A DNA stretch of 64,000 bases, taken from assembly GCF_036884655.1 (NCBI RefSeq), contig NC_088342.1, positions 17,475,001 to 17,539,000 of the forward strand. Reading direction: 5' to 3'. The notes below the pieces were generated by a model that was not told the origin of the DNA, did not search any database, and worked only from the letters and a program-made list of their open reading frames with translations. The translations under genes were made by a program, and so were the position numbers. Origin of the DNA: Musa acuminata AAA Group (lineage: Eukaryota; Streptophyta; Magnoliopsida; Zingiberales; Musaceae). Positions 44,134 to 56,921 of this stretch are shown here, in pieces; position 1 is the stretch's first letter, and every line of letters begins with the position of its first letter.

Positions 44134-45024
44134 CGCCTACACTATTTCAGCTCACTGGTTGGGCTCCAAAATTGGCCCAAACCAGTCCGAACTAGAGCCC
44201 AATTGGCCCCTACTTGGTTTATAGGATTAACACCTAATCCTAACCCTAAGTAACGTGCTAACTACGAATTTAAAGACATTTTCTAAGCTATTACAAAGTC
44301 CGTAAGTCAAGACTTCTTCCGGCGAGCTTCCGGCGAACTTCCGACGGTTTTTCGATAAACTCTCGGAAACCATTCTGCGGACTCCCGGCAAGCTCCTAGA
44401 CATCACGATTTGATCTTGACAAGTTCCAACGAGCTTCTTTGGCAAGCTCCGATCTTTCTCGGCGAGCTCCGCGAACTTCCAACGAACCTTCCAGCGAGCT
44501 TCCGAAAAATCCTTCGGCAAGCTCCCTACTCATTCTCGGCTAATTCCGGCAGCATTCCCGATGAACCTTCGGACTTCCGTCGAACTCTCGAACTCGCAAT
44601 GAATCCTTCATGCTTGACTCCGACACTTTGTTTTGCTTTATGTCTTCATCGTTATCGTAGTTAATCCTGCACACACAAGCTAAAACTTTACTCCGATCTA
44701 GACAATTATTACAATGCGAATTGACATTCTGTTGCCCGGCACGTCATTGGTTGGCGCTTCGTTCGATTCTTTAGTGCATCGTCCTCTCTTGCGGCTTGTT
44801 GCCCAATCGGCGGTTGACCCCCGCAACCCCGATATCCTTGGTGCAATTCCGCTCTTGGCCCAATGCCCGACGTCCAATATCCTAACATGATCTCCTCCAG
44901 CGCAACGTCAATTCCTCCTGCGTTAACTGTCTAATCCTGATCGAGTAGACCTACATCACTCAAAATTCAATTAAACATCTAAACACAATCAATTAGTTTT
45001 AGCATCAAAATCCGAGATTCAACA
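44134..45024 (-). repeat. element IV 5' LTR, part 2
   Basis: Rest of the LTR cut at 35489: starts CGCCTACACTATTTCAG, includes U3 with CGGAAG-like (TTCCGGCG on this strand) motifs and ends GAGATTCAACA. Homologous to 29918-30845 of the 3' LTR, with a short deletion near 44873 (CGTCC/AATATC). Confidence 0.9.
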
Positions 45025-45029
45025 CCAAG

Positions 45030-45700
45030 AAGTGACATAGTCTTCGAAATTGTGTCAGGTGGTGGTACCGCCAGTTTGGGCGGTACCACCGCTAGTTTGG
45101 GCAGTGGTACCACCCAGTGGCCTAGTGCCAGGCGGTGGTACCGCCCAATGCAGTGTCAGTGTCAAACTAACACTAGTGGTGGTACCGCCGAGCATAGGCG
45201 GTGGTACTGCCCGGACCTAGGAAACCCGGGAGAGTTTAAAAGTGAAGAAACGCTATTGCAATCACTTGAATAATCCCGTCCTCTAGTCTAAGTCTAGAAT
45301 TCTATTTAGGAGGAGTGTGTGTACTTGTAAAGGTTGTCTCCTAAACCTGTAAAAAGGAGAAGAGGGGTGTAAAAGGTGATTGGTCTTCGCCTATTGAAGA
45401 AAGATCGATAATAGATGCCGGTGGCCTCGACGGAAGAGAAATCGGCGGAGTGGATGTAAGTCATGACGACCGAACCATTATAAAAATCTGGTTTGCGTTT
45501 CTCTTGAGAAATTTACTTTAACTGCAAACCACTTTACTTGCTTTACATCCACTACGCTCTTTCGTGCACATTACCTTTACGAAACGGTTTTTCGTCAGAA
45601 TCGGATTTAATCACAATGAAGTTTTGAACCAATGTAATTTTTACCGCTACACTAATTCACCCCCCCGCCCCCCCTCTTAGTGCCGACTTTTTTTCTAACA
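45030..45700 (+). repeat. element III 3' LTR, part 3
   Basis: Continues from 28830 with GGTGGTACCGCC palindromes. About 95 bp that hold the TATA box in the 5' LTR (near 16160-16250) are deleted here at about 45230. C-tract hairpin has an interrupting G (CCCCCCGCCCCCCC). Ends CTAACA at 45700. Confidence 0.87.
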
Positions 45701-45961
45701 AATGCTTCATCTGATTCTTTGGCGTATCGTTCTCTCTTACAGCCTATTACCCAATCGGCCAGTTGACCTTCGCAACTCTGATTTCCTGGGTATAATTTCT
45801 GCTCTTCTTGGCCCAATACCCGAACCCATGGCCTGAAGCCTTCTGTTGATACGTCGACCGATCGTTCGCCTCGACGTCCAATCTTCTAACATGTTTTTCT
45901 CCGGCCTAACATGATTCTTCCTACTTTAATTGTCTCTCGTTGATCAAAGCTTCCTGCGTCA
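45701..45961 (-). mobile_element. element 0 LTR, fragment 2
   Basis: After the element III target duplicate AATGC (45701-45705) the minus LTR resumes (TTCATCTGATTCTTTGGCG), matching 62395-62640 of LTR-d in element VI. It is cut again at 45961 by element VI; CGTCA 45957-45961 is that target site. Confidence 0.83.
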
Positions 45962-47143
45962 TGTTAGGATCAAGAGCACTAAGAGGGGGGGGGGGGGGGG
46001 GAATTAGTGCAGCGGAAATCTTTCACTATTAAAATCGAAAGCTGCGTTCGTTTGATAAAAACGATTTCGATGTAAAAGTCGATTCTAAGATTACTTTAAC
46101 TTAAGATTAAGTGAGATGACGTTAAAGTAAATCTACGAAGGCAGTTTGCAGTTTATGATGAAAATCAGAATGCAAGCGTAAACTTAAATGCGACATTCGT
46201 ACGATAAAACCGGTTTACGTCTAAATGCCAATTTTGAAGATACTGAACTTTGAGATACATTTTATCAATGCGCAGAAGGCAGTTTGTAGTTATGATTGAA
46301 ATCAAAACGTAAACGTAAACTGAAAAGTAATGATCGTACGAAAAAGCCGATTTACGTCTAAACGCAGATTCGGAAAGCTCTGAACTTAGAAACTCGTTCG
46401 TAAAAGCGCAGAAGGCAGTAGCTATTTAGGAGGTTTGCAGTAAAGATAAAATGCTCAAAGTAAATGCAAACCGAGATTTAGAGTGGTTCGGTCAATCTTG
46501 ACCTACTCCACTTTTGGCTTCCTCCACCGACGAGGTCACCGACGTCAACTAGAGGCCTTCCTTCAATAGGCAAGTTACGACGAGCTTCTTCGACAAGCTT
46601 ATGGACTTCTCGGATTTGTTCCCGCAGAACCTCCGACGACTGTCCGAACTTCCGTCGAACTCTCGAACTCCCAACGTGATCATTGTCTTGACTCCGGCGT
46701 AACTCCTACTGCATGTCTTATTTTCATCGTAGTTAATCCTGCACATGTAAACAAAACTTCGATCGAGATAATTAATCCTAAGCAATTAACCAAGTTGTCC
46801 GGCATGTCATTGGTCCCTCGATGCTTTGTCCGATTCTTCGGCGCATCGTCCTTTCCTGCGGCCTATTGCCCAATCGGCCAGTTGGCTCCGCAACTCTGAT
46901 ATCCTTGGCACAATACCCGCTCTTCTTGGCCCGATGCCCGAGTCCACGGCCCGAAGCCTTCTGTCGATACGTCGACCGATCCACCGGCCCGACGTCCAAT
47001 CTTCTGACATGTTCCTCCGGCACAACATGATTTTCCTACTTTAATTGTCTCATCCTGATCGAGGCATCCTGCGTCACTCAAAACGTAGATTATATCATAA
47101 ACATATATCAAGTAGTTTCATCATCAAAATACGAGATTCAACA
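45962..47143 (-). repeat. element VI LTR-a, internally deleted
   Basis: 1182 bp. Sequence jumps from TTCAATAGGC (about 46569) to AAGTTACGACGAGC; the missing ~0.9 kb corresponds to 61237-62144 of LTR-d and contains the TATA box and palindrome array. Both deletion ends carry GGCGA, so microhomology-mediated loss is likely. Confidence 0.88.
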
Positions 47144-49920
47144 ATCTTCCCCTTTTTGATGATGACAACCACTTGATGACGGAGTTAAACTTAAATCCCG
47201 GAGTTTAAACAAACTCCCCCTATCAATATGCCATATTGATAAAACCTTGAATTCAAACTGAATTCAAGTCATTTCAATATTCATCATGAATACTTGCAAC
47301 ACGTCATCATGAACTTATGCACAAACTTATGCATAACATGTCATGTCATCAACATACTTCGCCCCCTTTGTCATCAACAAAAAGGAGAAGTACCACAATT
47401 AAGTGTTTGTGATATTTGTTCAACTCATTGCATGAAAAACATAATGTCAAGTTTTATCATCATGCAAGTTTGCTATTATCAAATATCAACATGTAAAATT
47501 GCGATGTAAGCTTGTGATATCATAACGCAAACATTTCAAGTGTTTATCAATTGTAGCATTTCATCACATGGTAAGATATCAACGCGTAAAATTACGATAC
47601 AAGTTCTTGACATCTTAACACATGGTGCAGACATGGCATAATGTAAATTTTGCAATCATAGCATCAGTGTTCATAGAATCAATTCATATATTTCTCCCCC
47701 TTTGTCGTCAACAAAAAGGAGAACGATATGAGCAAATTTTAAATATAAGTGCGATGCCATAAGCAGGTTCATGTCATTTTTCAACAAAAAGTGATAAGAT
47801 ACCAAATATTCAAACATTTCAAGGAAAGCATGACATGGAGATAGCTTTGAAAACTTCTTCCATTTTATTTGTTATTTTCTTTTTGCATGACGGAGGAAAG
47901 CTATTTCTGAGCTTACTCGAATGAAGTTAAAATCGATAAGATATTAAGGCACGCTTCATTTTTACAAGTATCAAGATATGTATCAAATCCTTGTACGTAA
48001 AAATGACTTTCTTTTTCAAGAAGAAATTTATAAGCAGGAATCATTTCATCAAATCCATTTCTCAAAACAAAATATTGTTCACATGATAAGTGTATAAGAG
48101 ATGTATTTGCTGATTGATTCTATATGTCAAAAATTAATGATATGAATTAAACTTGATATGACATATGCTTGTTAAGTTCGGAAGAGAGTAAACTTGATAT
48201 GTTAGGATCACGAGACTCCGAAAATGAAATTTGACTCTTTCTTGCATTCGGACAAGGTTTTGCTATAGATATTCAATTACAATCATGAAGGTAAAGCATG
48301 CTTGTTATCATGGAAGTTTTGTATTCAAGCACATAATTTCCAACATGTAATTGTGTAAAATCATTATGCCAATCAAGTGATTTGATCATTCAATCAAGAA
48401 AGTCCGAAAATTAATTTTAACAAGTTCAATCATTCGGACATATTTTTGCCACAGTTTTTCAAATACAATTATGAAGATAAGACATGCTCATCATCATGAT
48501 AGTACGATAGCAAGTTTACAATATACAAGCTAGCAAAAAATTTTCAACATTTTAAGACACGAAAGCTAGCAATTTTCTCTTTGAGATATGCAAATTAGCA
48601 ACTCTTTCTCCCCCTATGTCATTGGGAAAGAGAAGGGAAGACCCTTTACATTAATTTCTAAATCATGACAAGGAAAGGTTTCAATCTTATTTGTGCATCA
48701 TTATATTTTCAAATTCAAACATGCACAATTTCAAAAACCTTATATTTTATTCATGCATGATACTGAATAAATCAATCAATATTATGAGCATATCATACAT
48801 TATACTTAAATTTTTAACTATTTATCAACATTTTGATTATGATACCAAACATTCATCATTTAGAGTATTCATGACATTAAATCAACATACATCATTTTAG
48901 TAACAAATCATAGCATTTTAAATCATGATTTACATCATATGCAATACATCACATCATAATTAAAAAGCTCAAGTATTGCATGCATCATTGCAAATCATAA
49001 ATGCTTCATATCATGATGGTATCAATTTTGTCAAATTATATCTTACCATGCATGATCATAACTTTTCATTTGTATACATCAAAATAAATTAATGAATATT
49101 TCATGTATTCATATCATCACATAAGGAATATCAAGAAGAGTTGGTAATGAGATTTACGAATCATGTAGACAAATTATGCATATTAAGAGACATATTATGA
49201 TTCTTTTTAGATAACTCAAATAGCAAAAAGAAAGAATCACAGTAAGTTATTTTGATTTATAAAAAGAATTCTCAAGTTATAATTCCAAGAAATCACGATT
49301 CATTTCAATAAATTTCAATAAGAACACATCATCAAAATCTCAACATTACTTTCAAGAGATTCAAAATGGCATAGATAATTTGATTGATCTCTTATGAAAA
49401 AGTCAATACGGTAGAGAAAAATAAATTTTCAAGAAAAATACTTTTCTCTTTTTAGTTGTTTTAGTTCATATGATTTTATTTCATCTATGCCAAACATGTA
49501 GCATGTTTTAAAATCGAAAGTGCAAGTTTTATTACGACAAAGATCAATAAGGCACTTTCATTACCATGAAAATCGAAAATCGCAAGATTCATCATCCATA
49601 ATTATAAAACCAATAAACACGATTTTTAAAATCTCATGCATAGAATAAAATCATGGTATCAAAACATCATTATATCATCAAGCATGATTTCATATTTTCA
49701 ATCAAAATTATTTTGTTTGTTTATCATAAAATATGTATTTTTCATGATTATTTTCAAAACTACTAGCATGATCATAAATTTTGCATTTTCATCATATTGT
49801 TTTTTTTAACATGTAATTTTCAAGAAAATTAATTCTATATTAAAAAGAAAATGTATTATGAAGAACATCATGTAATTTCGAAATAATTCAAGAGAGTTTA
49901 GTTACTTACCTTGTAGTCGA
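47144..49920 (-). other. element VI internal region a, non-coding part with polypurine tract
   Basis: Polypurine tract (minus) at 47144-47158 reads CAAAAAGGGGAAGAT, one base off the others. Polypurine-like modules near 47360-47393 (arms TACTTCGCC/GGAGAAGTA), 47693-47725 and 48609-48640. The rest is AT-rich; the block 48690-49150 matches two places in element I. Confidence 0.8.
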
Positions 49921-50035
49921 AGCCCGTCAAAGCCCAATTCGCCGTTTCACCTTTGGAAGTTCTTGATTCATCCTTGGTTGCCTTCCTCTTCTTTGGCCTC
50001 TTCCTTCGTTCAAGTTCATTGTCTATTTTAGATTT

Positions 50036-50800
50036 TTATTTAATAAACTTATTAAGATTTAGTGTTCGAAGTTCAAGTTCATCATTGTCCTCATCACTTG
50101 AGTCATCGCTCAAGTGGCATTCATTTGTCCGGAGTTCCAAATCCTTCCTGTTCTTTGGAAGGTGATTGTGTTCAACATGTTCATCATTTGCATTGTGCAC
50201 CATTTCATATGTCATCAACGAACCAATTAGTTCTTCAAGTGGTAAGTTGTTTAGGTTTCTAGCTTCTTGTATTGCAGTTACTTTTGAATCCCACTTCTTA
50301 GAAAGAGAACGCAAAATCTTGTTTACGAGTTCAAAATCCGAAAAACATTTTCCAAGAGCTCTTAAACTATTGACGACATCCGTGAAACGAGTGTACATGT
50401 CGCCTATAGTCTTGCTTAGTTGCATTCGAAAAAGCTCAAAATCATGCAATAAAAATGTAACTTTCGAGTCTTTGACTCTACTAGTTCCCTCGTGCGTGAT
50501 TTCAAGTGTTCGCCAAATGTCAAAAGCCGTTTCGCACGTAGAAATCCGATTGAACTCATTTTTGTCCAAAGCGCAAAATAAGGCATTCATAGCCTTTGCG
50601 TTTAAAGAAAAATACTTCTTCTCCAAATCCGACCATTTGTTCATCGGTTTAAAGGGAAGTTGAAAATCGTTTTCAATTATATTCCATAAATCCAGATTCA
50701 TAGAAATCAAGAAAACTCTCATTCGAGTTTTCCAATAAGTGTAGTCCAATCCGTTAAACAACGGTGGACGAACAACCGATAAGCCCTCTTGAAGAGCCAT
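50036..50800 (-). CDS. gag: element VI Gag copy a, truncated
   Basis: 254 residues: GLSVVRPPLFNGLDYTYWKT near the N-terminus, then LNAKAMNALFCALDKNEF, ITHEGTSRVKDSK, IGDMYTRFTDVVNSL and LPLEELIGSLMTYEM. It is close to the Gag of element IV but starts MALQEGL, three residues shorter. A TAA replaces a Gln codon after NLNKFIK; beyond it the frame continues with a basic KSKIDNELERRKRPKKRK tail and TSKGETANWAL to GFDYK near 49910, so the ancestral protein was about 300 residues without a CCHC knuckle. The truncated product keeps the particle-forming region. The same ORF, apparently identical, occurs twice more in the array. Confidence 0.83.
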   Translation of the reverse strand: MALQEGLSVVRPPLFNGLDYTYWKTRMRVFLISMNLDLWNIIENDFQLPFKPMNKWSDLEKKYFSLNAKAMNALFCALDKNEFNRISTCETAFDIWRTLEITHEGTSRVKDSKVTFLLHDFELFRMQLSKTIGDMYTRFTDVVNSLRALGKCFSDFELVNKILRSLSKKWDSKVTAIQEARNLNNLPLEELIGSLMTYEMVHNANDEHVEHNHLPKNRKDLELRTNECHLSDDSSDEDNDELELRTLNLNKFIK

Positions 50801-50834
50801 TTCTCTCGGGTGTAAATCCGAAATGAGAAATACC

Positions 50835-50848
50835 GGGCTTTGATACCA
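50835..50848 (-). promoter_or_regulatory. primer-binding site beside LTR-b
   Basis: Minus strand TGGTATCAAAGCCC, one mismatch (G to A) to the initiator tRNA complement. The copy beside LTR-d (60613-60626) is the same; the copy beside LTR-c (55729-55742) differs by one further base. Confidence 0.85.
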
Positions 50849-50850
50849 AT

Positions 50851-52027
50851 TGTTAGGATCAAGAGCACTAAGAGGGGGGGGGGTGAATTAGTGCAGCGGA
50901 AATCTTTCACTATTAAAATCGAAAGCTGCGTTCGTTTGATAAAAACGATTTCGATGTAAAAGTCGATTCTAAGATTACTTTAACTTAAGATTAAGTGAGA
51001 TGACGTTAAAGTAAATCTACGAAGGCAGTTTGCAGTTTATGATGAAAATCAGAATGCAAGCGTAAACTTAAATGCGACATTCGTACGATAAAACCGGTTT
51101 ACGTCTAAATGCCAATTTTGAAGATACTGAACTTTGAGATACATTTTATCAATGCGCAGAAGGCAGTTTGTAGTTATGATTGAAATCAAAACGTAAACGT
51201 AAACTGAAAAGTAATGATAGTACGAAAAAGCCGATTTACGTCTAAACGCAGATTTGGAAAGCTCTGAACTTAGAAACTCGTTCGTAAAAGCGCAGAAGGC
51301 AGTAGCTATTTAGGAGGTTTGCAGTAAAGATAAAATGCTCAAAGTAAATGCAAACCGAGATTTAGAGTGGTTCGGTCAATCTTGACCTACTCCACTTTTG
51401 GCTTCCTCCACCGACGAGGTCACCGACGTCAACTAGAGGCCTTCCTTCAATAGGCGAGTTACGACGAGCTTCTTCGACAAGCTTATGGACTTCTCGGATT
51501 TGTTCCCGCAGAACCTCCGACGACTGTCCGAACTTCCGTCGAACTCTCGAACTCCCAACGTGATCATTGTCTTGACTCCGGCGTAACTCCTACTACATGT
51601 CTTATTTTCATCGTAGTTAATCCTGCACATGTAAACAAAACTTCGATCGAGATAATTAATCCTAAGCAATTAACCAAGTTGTCCGGCATGTCATTGGTCC
51701 CTCGATGCTTTGTCCGATTCTTCGGCGCATCGTCCTTTCCTGCGGCCTATTGCCCAATCGGCCAGTTGGCTCCGCAACTCTGATATCCTTGGCACAATAC
51801 CCGCTCTTCTTGGCCCGATGCCCGAGTCCACGGCCCGAAGCCTTCTGTCGATACGTCGACCGATCCACCGGCCCGACGTCCAATCTTCTGACATGTTCCT
51901 CCGGCACAACATGATTTTCCTACTTTAATTGTCTCATCCTGATCGAGGCATCCTGCGTCACTCAAAACGTAGATTATATCATAAACATATATCAAGTAGT
52001 TTCATCATCAAAATACGAGATTCAACA
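50851..52027 (-). repeat. element VI LTR-b, internally deleted
   Basis: 1177 bp with the same deletion junction as LTR-a. It shares three substitutions with LTR-c that are absent from a and d (for example GATAGTACG near 51216 instead of GATCGTACG, GATTTGG for GATTCGG, CTACATG for CTGCATG). Confidence 0.88.
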
Positions 52028-54814
52028 ATCTTCCCCTTTTTGATGATGACAACCACTTGATGACGGAGTTAAACTTAAATCCCGGAGTTTAAACAAACTC
52101 CCCCTATCAATATGCCATATTGATAAAACCTTGAATTCAAACTGAATTCAAGTCATTTCAATATTCATCATGAATACTTGCAACACGTCATCATGAACTT
52201 ATGCACAAACTTATGCATAACATGTCATGTCATCAACATACTTCGCCCCCTTTGTCATCAACAAAAAGGAGAAGTACCACAATTAAGTGTTTGTGATATT
52301 TGTTCAACTCATTGCATGAAAAACATAATGTCAAGTTTTATCATCATGCAAGTTTGCTATTATCAAATATCAACATGTAAAATTGCGATGTAAGCTTGTG
52401 ATATCATAACGCAAACATTTCAAGTGTTTATCAATTGTAGCATTTCATCACATGGTAAGATATCAACGCGTAAAATTACGATACAAGTTCTTGACATCTT
52501 AACACATGGTGCAGACATGGCATAATGTAAATTTTGCAATCATAGCATCAGTGTTCATAGAATCAATTCATATATTTCTCCCCCTTTGTCGTCAACAAAA
52601 AGGAGAACGATATGAGCAAATTTTAAATATAAGTGCGATGCCATAAGCAGGTTCATGTCATTTTTCAACAAAAAGTGATAAGATACCAAATATTCAAACA
52701 TTTCAAGGAAAGCATGACATGGAGATAGCTTTGAAAACTTCTTCCATTTTATTTGTTATTTTCTTTTTGCATGACGGAGGAAAGCTATTTCTGAGCTTAC
52801 TCGAATGAAGTTAAAATCGATAAGATATTAAGGCACGCTTCATTTTTACAAGTATCAAGATATGTATCAAATCCTTGTACGTAAAAATGACTTTCTTTTT
52901 CAAGAAGAAATTTATAAGCAGGAATCATTTCATCAAATCCATTTCTCAAAACAAAATATTGTTCACATGATAAGTGTATAAGAGATGTATTTGCTGATTG
53001 ATTCTATATGTCAAAAATTAATGATATGAATTAAACTTGATATGACATATGCTTGTTAAGTTCGGAAGAGAGTAAACTTGATATGTTAGGATCACGAGAC
53101 TCCGAAAATGAAATTTGACTCTTTCTTGCATTCGGACAAGGTTTTGCTATAGATATTCAATTACAATCATGAAGGTAAAGCATGCTTGTTATCATGGAAG
53201 TTTTGTATTCAAGCACATAATTTCCAACATGTAATTGTGTAAAATCATTATGCCAATCAAGTGATTTGATCATTCAATCAAGAAAGTCCGAAAATTAATT
53301 TTAACAAGTTCAATCATTCGGACATATTTTTGCCACAGTTTTTCAAATACAATTATGAAGATAAGACATGCTCATCATCATGATAGTACGATAGCAAGTT
53401 TACAATATACAAGCTAGCAAAAAATTTTCAACATTTTAAGACACGAAAGCTAGCAATTTTCTCTTTGAGATATGCAAATTAGCAACTCTTTCTCCCCCTA
53501 TGTCATTGGGAAAGAGAAGGGAAGACCCTTTACATTAATTTCTAAATCATGACAAGGAAAGGTTTCAATCTTATTTGTGCATCATTATATTTTCAAATTC
53601 AAACATGCACAATTTCAAAAACCTTATATTTTATTCATGCATGATACTGAATAAATCAATCAATATTATGAGCATATCATACATTATACTTAAATTTTTA
53701 ACTATTTATCAACATTTTGATTATGATACCAAACATTCATCATTTAGAGTATTCATGACATTAAATCAACATACATCATTTTAGTAACAAATCATAGCAT
53801 TTTAAATCATGATTTACATCATATGCAATACATCACATCATAATTAAAAAGCTCAAGTATTGCATGCATCATTGCAAATCATAAATGCTTCATATCATGA
53901 TGGTATCAATTTTGTCAAATTATATCTTACCATGCATGATCATAACTTTTCATTTGTATACATCAAAATAAATTAATGAATATTTCATGTATTCATATCA
54001 TCACATAAGGAATATCAAGAAGAGTTGGTAATGAGATTTACGAATCATGTAGACAAATTATGCATATTAAGAGACATATTATGATTCTTTTTAGATAACT
54101 CAAATAGCAAAAAGAAAGAATCACAGTAAGTTATTTTGATTTATAAAAAGAATTCTCAAGTTATAATTCCAAGAAATCACGATTCATTTCAATAAATTTC
54201 AATAAGAACACATCATCAAAATCTCAACATTACTTTCAAGAGATTCAAAATGGCATAGATAATTTGATTGATCTCTTATGAAAAAGTCAATACGGTAGAG
54301 AAAAATAAATTTTCAAGAAAAATACTTTTCTCTTTTTAGTTGTTTTAGTTCATATGATTTTATTTCATCTATGCCAAACATGTAGCATGTTTTAAAATCG
54401 AAAGTGCAAGTTTTATTACGACAAAGATCAATAAGGCACTTTCATTACCATGAAAATCGAAAATCGCAAGATTCATCATCCATAATTATAAAACCAATAA
54501 ACACGATTTTTAAAATCTCATGCATAGAATAAAATCATGGTATCAAAACATCATTATATCATCAAGCATGATTTCATATTTTCAATCAAAATTATTTTGT
54601 TTGTTTATCATAAAATATGTATTTTTCATGATTATTTTCAAAACTACTAGCATGATCATAAATTTTGCATTTTCATCATATTGTTTTTTTTAACATGTAA
54701 TTTTCAAGAAAATTAATTCTATATTAAAAAGAAAATGTATTATGAAGAACATCATGTAATTTCGAAATAATTCAAGAGAGTTTAGTTACTTACCTTGTAG
54801 TCGAAGCCCGTCGA
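52028..54814 (-). other. element VI internal region b, non-coding part
   Basis: Same content as 47144-49920. The only length change seen is an extra 10 bp, a direct repeat of TCGAAGCCCG near 54801-54820. Confidence 0.85.
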
Positions 54815-54929
54815 AGCCCGTCAAAGCCCAATTCGCCGTTTCACCTTTGGAAGTTCTTGATTCATCCTTGGTTGCCTTCCTCTTCTTTGGCCTCTTCCTT
54901 CGTTCAAGTTCATTGTCTATTTTAGATTT

Positions 54930-55694
54930 TTATTTAATAAACTTATTAAGATTTAGTGTTCGAAGTTCAAGTTCATCATTGTCCTCATCACTTGAGTCAT
55001 CGCTCAAGTGGCATTCATTTGTCCGGAGTTCCAAATCCTTCCTGTTCTTTGGAAGGTGATTGTGTTCAACATGTTCATCATTTGCATTGTGCACCATTTC
55101 ATATGTCATCAACGAACCAATTAGTTCTTCAAGTGGTAAGTTGTTTAGGTTTCTAGCTTCTTGTATTGCAGTTACTTTTGAATCCCACTTCTTAGAAAGA
55201 GAACGCAAAATCTTGTTTACGAGTTCAAAATCCGAAAAACATTTTCCAAGAGCTCTTAAACTATTGACGACATCCGTGAAACGAGTGTACATGTCGCCTA
55301 TAGTCTTGCTTAGTTGCATTCGAAAAAGCTCAAAATCATGCAATAAAAATGTAACTTTCGAGTCTTTGACTCTACTAGTTCCCTCGTGCGTGATTTCAAG
55401 TGTTCGCCAAATGTCAAAAGCCGTTTCGCACGTAGAAATCCGATTGAACTCATTTTTGTCCAAAGCGCAAAATAAGGCATTCATAGCCTTTGCGTTTAAA
55501 GAAAAATACTTCTTCTCCAAATCCGACCATTTGTTCATCGGTTTAAAGGGAAGTTGAAAATCGTTTTCAATTATATTCCATAAATCCAGATTCATAGAAA
55601 TCAAGAAAACTCTCATTCGAGTTTTCCAATAAGTGTAGTCCAATCCGTTAAACAACGGTGGACGAACAACCGATAAGCCCTCTTGAAGAGCCAT
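54930..55694 (-). CDS. gag: element VI Gag copy b, truncated
   Basis: 254 residues, identical in translation to the copy at 50036-50800, including the premature TAA after NLNKFIK and the MALQEGL start. Identity at this level, stop included, shows that the gag defect came before the array was formed. The 10-bp insertion lies downstream of the stop, in the ancestral C-terminal part, and does not change this ORF. Confidence 0.83.
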   Translation of the reverse strand: MALQEGLSVVRPPLFNGLDYTYWKTRMRVFLISMNLDLWNIIENDFQLPFKPMNKWSDLEKKYFSLNAKAMNALFCALDKNEFNRISTCETAFDIWRTLEITHEGTSRVKDSKVTFLLHDFELFRMQLSKTIGDMYTRFTDVVNSLRALGKCFSDFELVNKILRSLSKKWDSKVTAIQEARNLNNLPLEELIGSLMTYEMVHNANDEHVEHNHLPKNRKDLELRTNECHLSDDSSDEDNDELELRTLNLNKFIK

Positions 55695-55744
55695 TTCTCT
55701 CGGGTGTAAATCCGAAATGAGAAATACCGGCCTTTGATACCAAT

Positions 55745-56921
55745 TGTTAGGATCAAGAGCACTAAGAGGGGGGGGGGTGAATTAGTGCAGCGGAAATCTT
55801 TCACTATTAAAATCGAAAGCTGCGTTCGTTTGATAAAAACGATTTCGATGTAAAAGTCGATTCTAAGATTACTTTAACTTAAGATTAAGTGAGATGACGT
55901 TAAAGTAAATCTACGAAGGCAGTTTGCAGTTTATGATGAAAATCAGAATGCAAGCGTAAACTTAAATGCGACATTCGTACGATAAAACCGGTTTACGTCT
56001 AAATGCCAATTTTGAAGATACTGAACTTTGAGATACATTTTATCAATGCGCAGAAGGCAGTTTGTAGTTATGATTGAAATCAAAACGTAAACGTAAACTG
56101 AAAAGTAATGATAGTACGAAAAAGCCGATTTACGTCTAAACGCAGATTTGGAAAGCTCTGAACTTAGAAACTCGTTCGTAAAAGCGCAGAAGGCAGTAGC
56201 TATTTAGGAGGTTTGCAGTAAAGATAAAATGCTCAAAGTAAATGCAAACCGAGATTTAGAGTGGTTCGGTCAATCTTGACCTACTTCACTTTTGGCTTCC
56301 TCCACCGACGAGGTCACCGACGTCAACTAGAGGCCTTCCTTCAATAGGCGAGTTACGACGAGCTTCTTCGACAAGCTTATGGACTTCTCGGATTTGTTCC
56401 CGCAGAACCTCCGACGACTGTCCGAACTTCCGTCGAACTCTCGAACTCCCAACGTGATCATTGTCTTGACTCCGGCGTAACTCCTACTACATGTCTTATT
56501 TTCATCGTAGTTAATCCTGCACATGTAAACAAAACTTCGATCGAGATAATTAATCCTAAGCAATTAACCAAGTTGTCCGGCATGTCATTGGTCCCTCGAT
56601 GCTTTGTCCGATTCTTCGGCGCATCGTCCTTTCCTGCGGCCTATTGCCCAATCGGCCAGTTGGCTCCGCAACTCTGATATCCTTGGCACAATACCCGCTC
56701 TTCTTGGCCCGATGCCCGAGTCCACGGCCCGAAGCCTTCTGTCGATACGTCGACCGATCCACCGGCCCGACGTCCAATCTTCTGACATGTTCCTCCGGCA
56801 CAACATGATTTTCCTACTTTAATTGTCTCATCCTGATCGAGGCATCCTGCGTCACTCAAAACGTAGATTATATCATAAACATATATCAAGTAGTTTCATC
56901 ATCAAAATACGAGATTCAACA
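55745..56921 (-). repeat. element VI LTR-c, internally deleted
   Basis: 1177 bp, nearly the same as LTR-b; a private change is seen near 56285 (CTACTTCAC for CTACTCCAC). Confidence 0.88.

Larger units (their letters stand above)
28831..45024 (-). mobile_element. element IV: gag-only copia LTR retrotransposon, split by element V
   Basis: Minus-strand element with TSD CCAAG on both sides. 3' LTR 28831-30845; internal 30846-34827 (3982 bp) with only a short gag; 5' LTR 34828-35489 continuing at 44134-45024 after element V. Same structural class as I, III and VI, with gag closest to VI. Confidence 0.9.
7804..45700 (+). mobile_element. element III: gag-only copia LTR retrotransposon, split by elements I, II and IV
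   Basis: Plus-strand element bounded by LTR start TATTGAATC at 7804 and LTR end CTAACA at 45700, with near-identical flanks GATGC and AATGC. Its own DNA is 7804-8824, 16094-19793, 28249-28830 and 45030-45700; the rest is later insertions. Summed LTR lengths are about 1641 bp (5') and 1369 bp (3'). The internal region is about 2.96 kb and carries only a broken gag. Many stops and LTR deletions make it one of the older members. Confidence 0.85.

Noticed and set aside
50166..50663. 165-codon plus-strand frame opposite gag of element VI
   Set aside because: Antisense shadow of the Gag frame; it recurs at each gag copy and has no independent support.
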